The notes below the pieces were generated by a model. The model saw only the letters and a list, made by a program, of their open reading frames with translations, ran no database searches and was not told where the DNA came from. From contig JAHBAP020000380.1 in assembly GCA_018500005.2 (NCBI GenBank), forward strand, positions 1-5,559: a stretch of DNA of 5,559 nucleotides, read 5' to 3'. The stretch is from Mycobacterium sp. Lineage in GTDB: Bacteria; Actinomycetota; Actinomycetes; Mycobacteriales; Mycobacteriaceae. A program made the translations under genes and the position numbers. Shown here in pieces: positions 5,452 through 5,559 of this stretch. Position 1 is the stretch's first letter. The number at the start of each line of letters is the position of its first letter.

Positions 5452-5559
5452 TGTTCGGCGGTGTCCTACTTTTCCCCCCGTGGGGGTAGTATCACCGGCG
5501 CTGGTAGGCTTAGCTTCCGGGTTCGGGATGGGCCCGGGCGTTTCCCTGCCGCTATGGCC
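5452..5559 (-). rRNA. rrf: 5S ribosomal RNA, 5' end cut off
   Basis: The minus strand reads through the 5S landmarks GCAGGGAAACGCCCGG, CCCGAACCCGGAAGCTAAG, CCAGCGCCG, GTGATACT and GAAAAGTAGGACACCGCCGAACA. This is the mycobacterial type. About 108 nt are present, and compared with a usual length near 115 nt roughly 7 nt at the 5' end are missing. The exact 3' end is uncertain by one to three bases. The 16S and 23S genes would lie beyond the right edge. Confidence 0.95.

Noticed and set aside
1..5559. CRISPR array, insertion sequence, tRNA or prophage elements
   Set aside because: No regularly spaced repeats, transposase-like proteins, terminal repeats with target duplications, or tRNA-like cloverleaf sequences were seen.

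Overview
The window looks like a piece of a mycobacterial chromosome (Mycobacterium in the broad sense). The base composition is high in G+C with mycobacterial codon use. The right edge is a 5S rRNA of actinobacterial/mycobacterial type. The gene convergent with it is an Ogt/MGMT methyltransferase very close to the M. tuberculosis protein, and rrf followed by a convergent ogt is the arrangement I remember from M. tuberculosis. Beyond ogt, instead of the alkA expected from that comparison, there are two oxygenase operons on the minus strand.

Layout from right to left. The end of an rRNA operon (5S, minus strand, 5' end cut by the window) stops at an intrinsic terminator at 5406-5444. ogt (4857-5357, plus strand) converges on it. 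A 128-161 bp divergent control region carries a 35-bp near-perfect inverted repeat (4758-4792) that encloses the -35 hexamer of a TTGACA-type promoter reading leftwards. That promoter drives a two-gene unit. The first gene encodes an AurF-like diiron N-oxygenase-family protein (GTG start at 4695, stop at 3802) with all seven expected metal ligands. Overlapping its end is a short protein (3832-3149) that looks like a collapsed flavin monooxygenase fused to a DUF4873-type C-terminal domain. A 229-bp spacer (2920-3148) follows.

The leftmost block is a three-gene minus-strand operon: an unnamed 215-aa conserved-looking protein (2919-2272), a fatty-acid alpha-dioxygenase of the plant PIOX type (2223-409), and, 7 nt further on, the N-terminal part of a cytochrome P450 (401 to beyond the left edge). 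The alpha-dioxygenase should make 2-hydroperoxy fatty acids from free fatty acids. A P450 translated directly behind it is the natural candidate to process the hydroperoxide or the shortened aldehyde. Gene order dioxygenase then P450 resembles, as separate genes, the fungal Ppo/linoleate-diol-synthase fusions. This putative bacterial oxylipin operon is the most interesting system in the window.

Two points concern sequence quality. The first 45 bases form a perfect 20-bp stem with a 5-nt loop inside the P450 coding sequence, and the right edge lies in a repeated rRNA gene. Both are typical places for a draft contig to end, so the last few residues of the P450 fragment may be a fold-back artefact.
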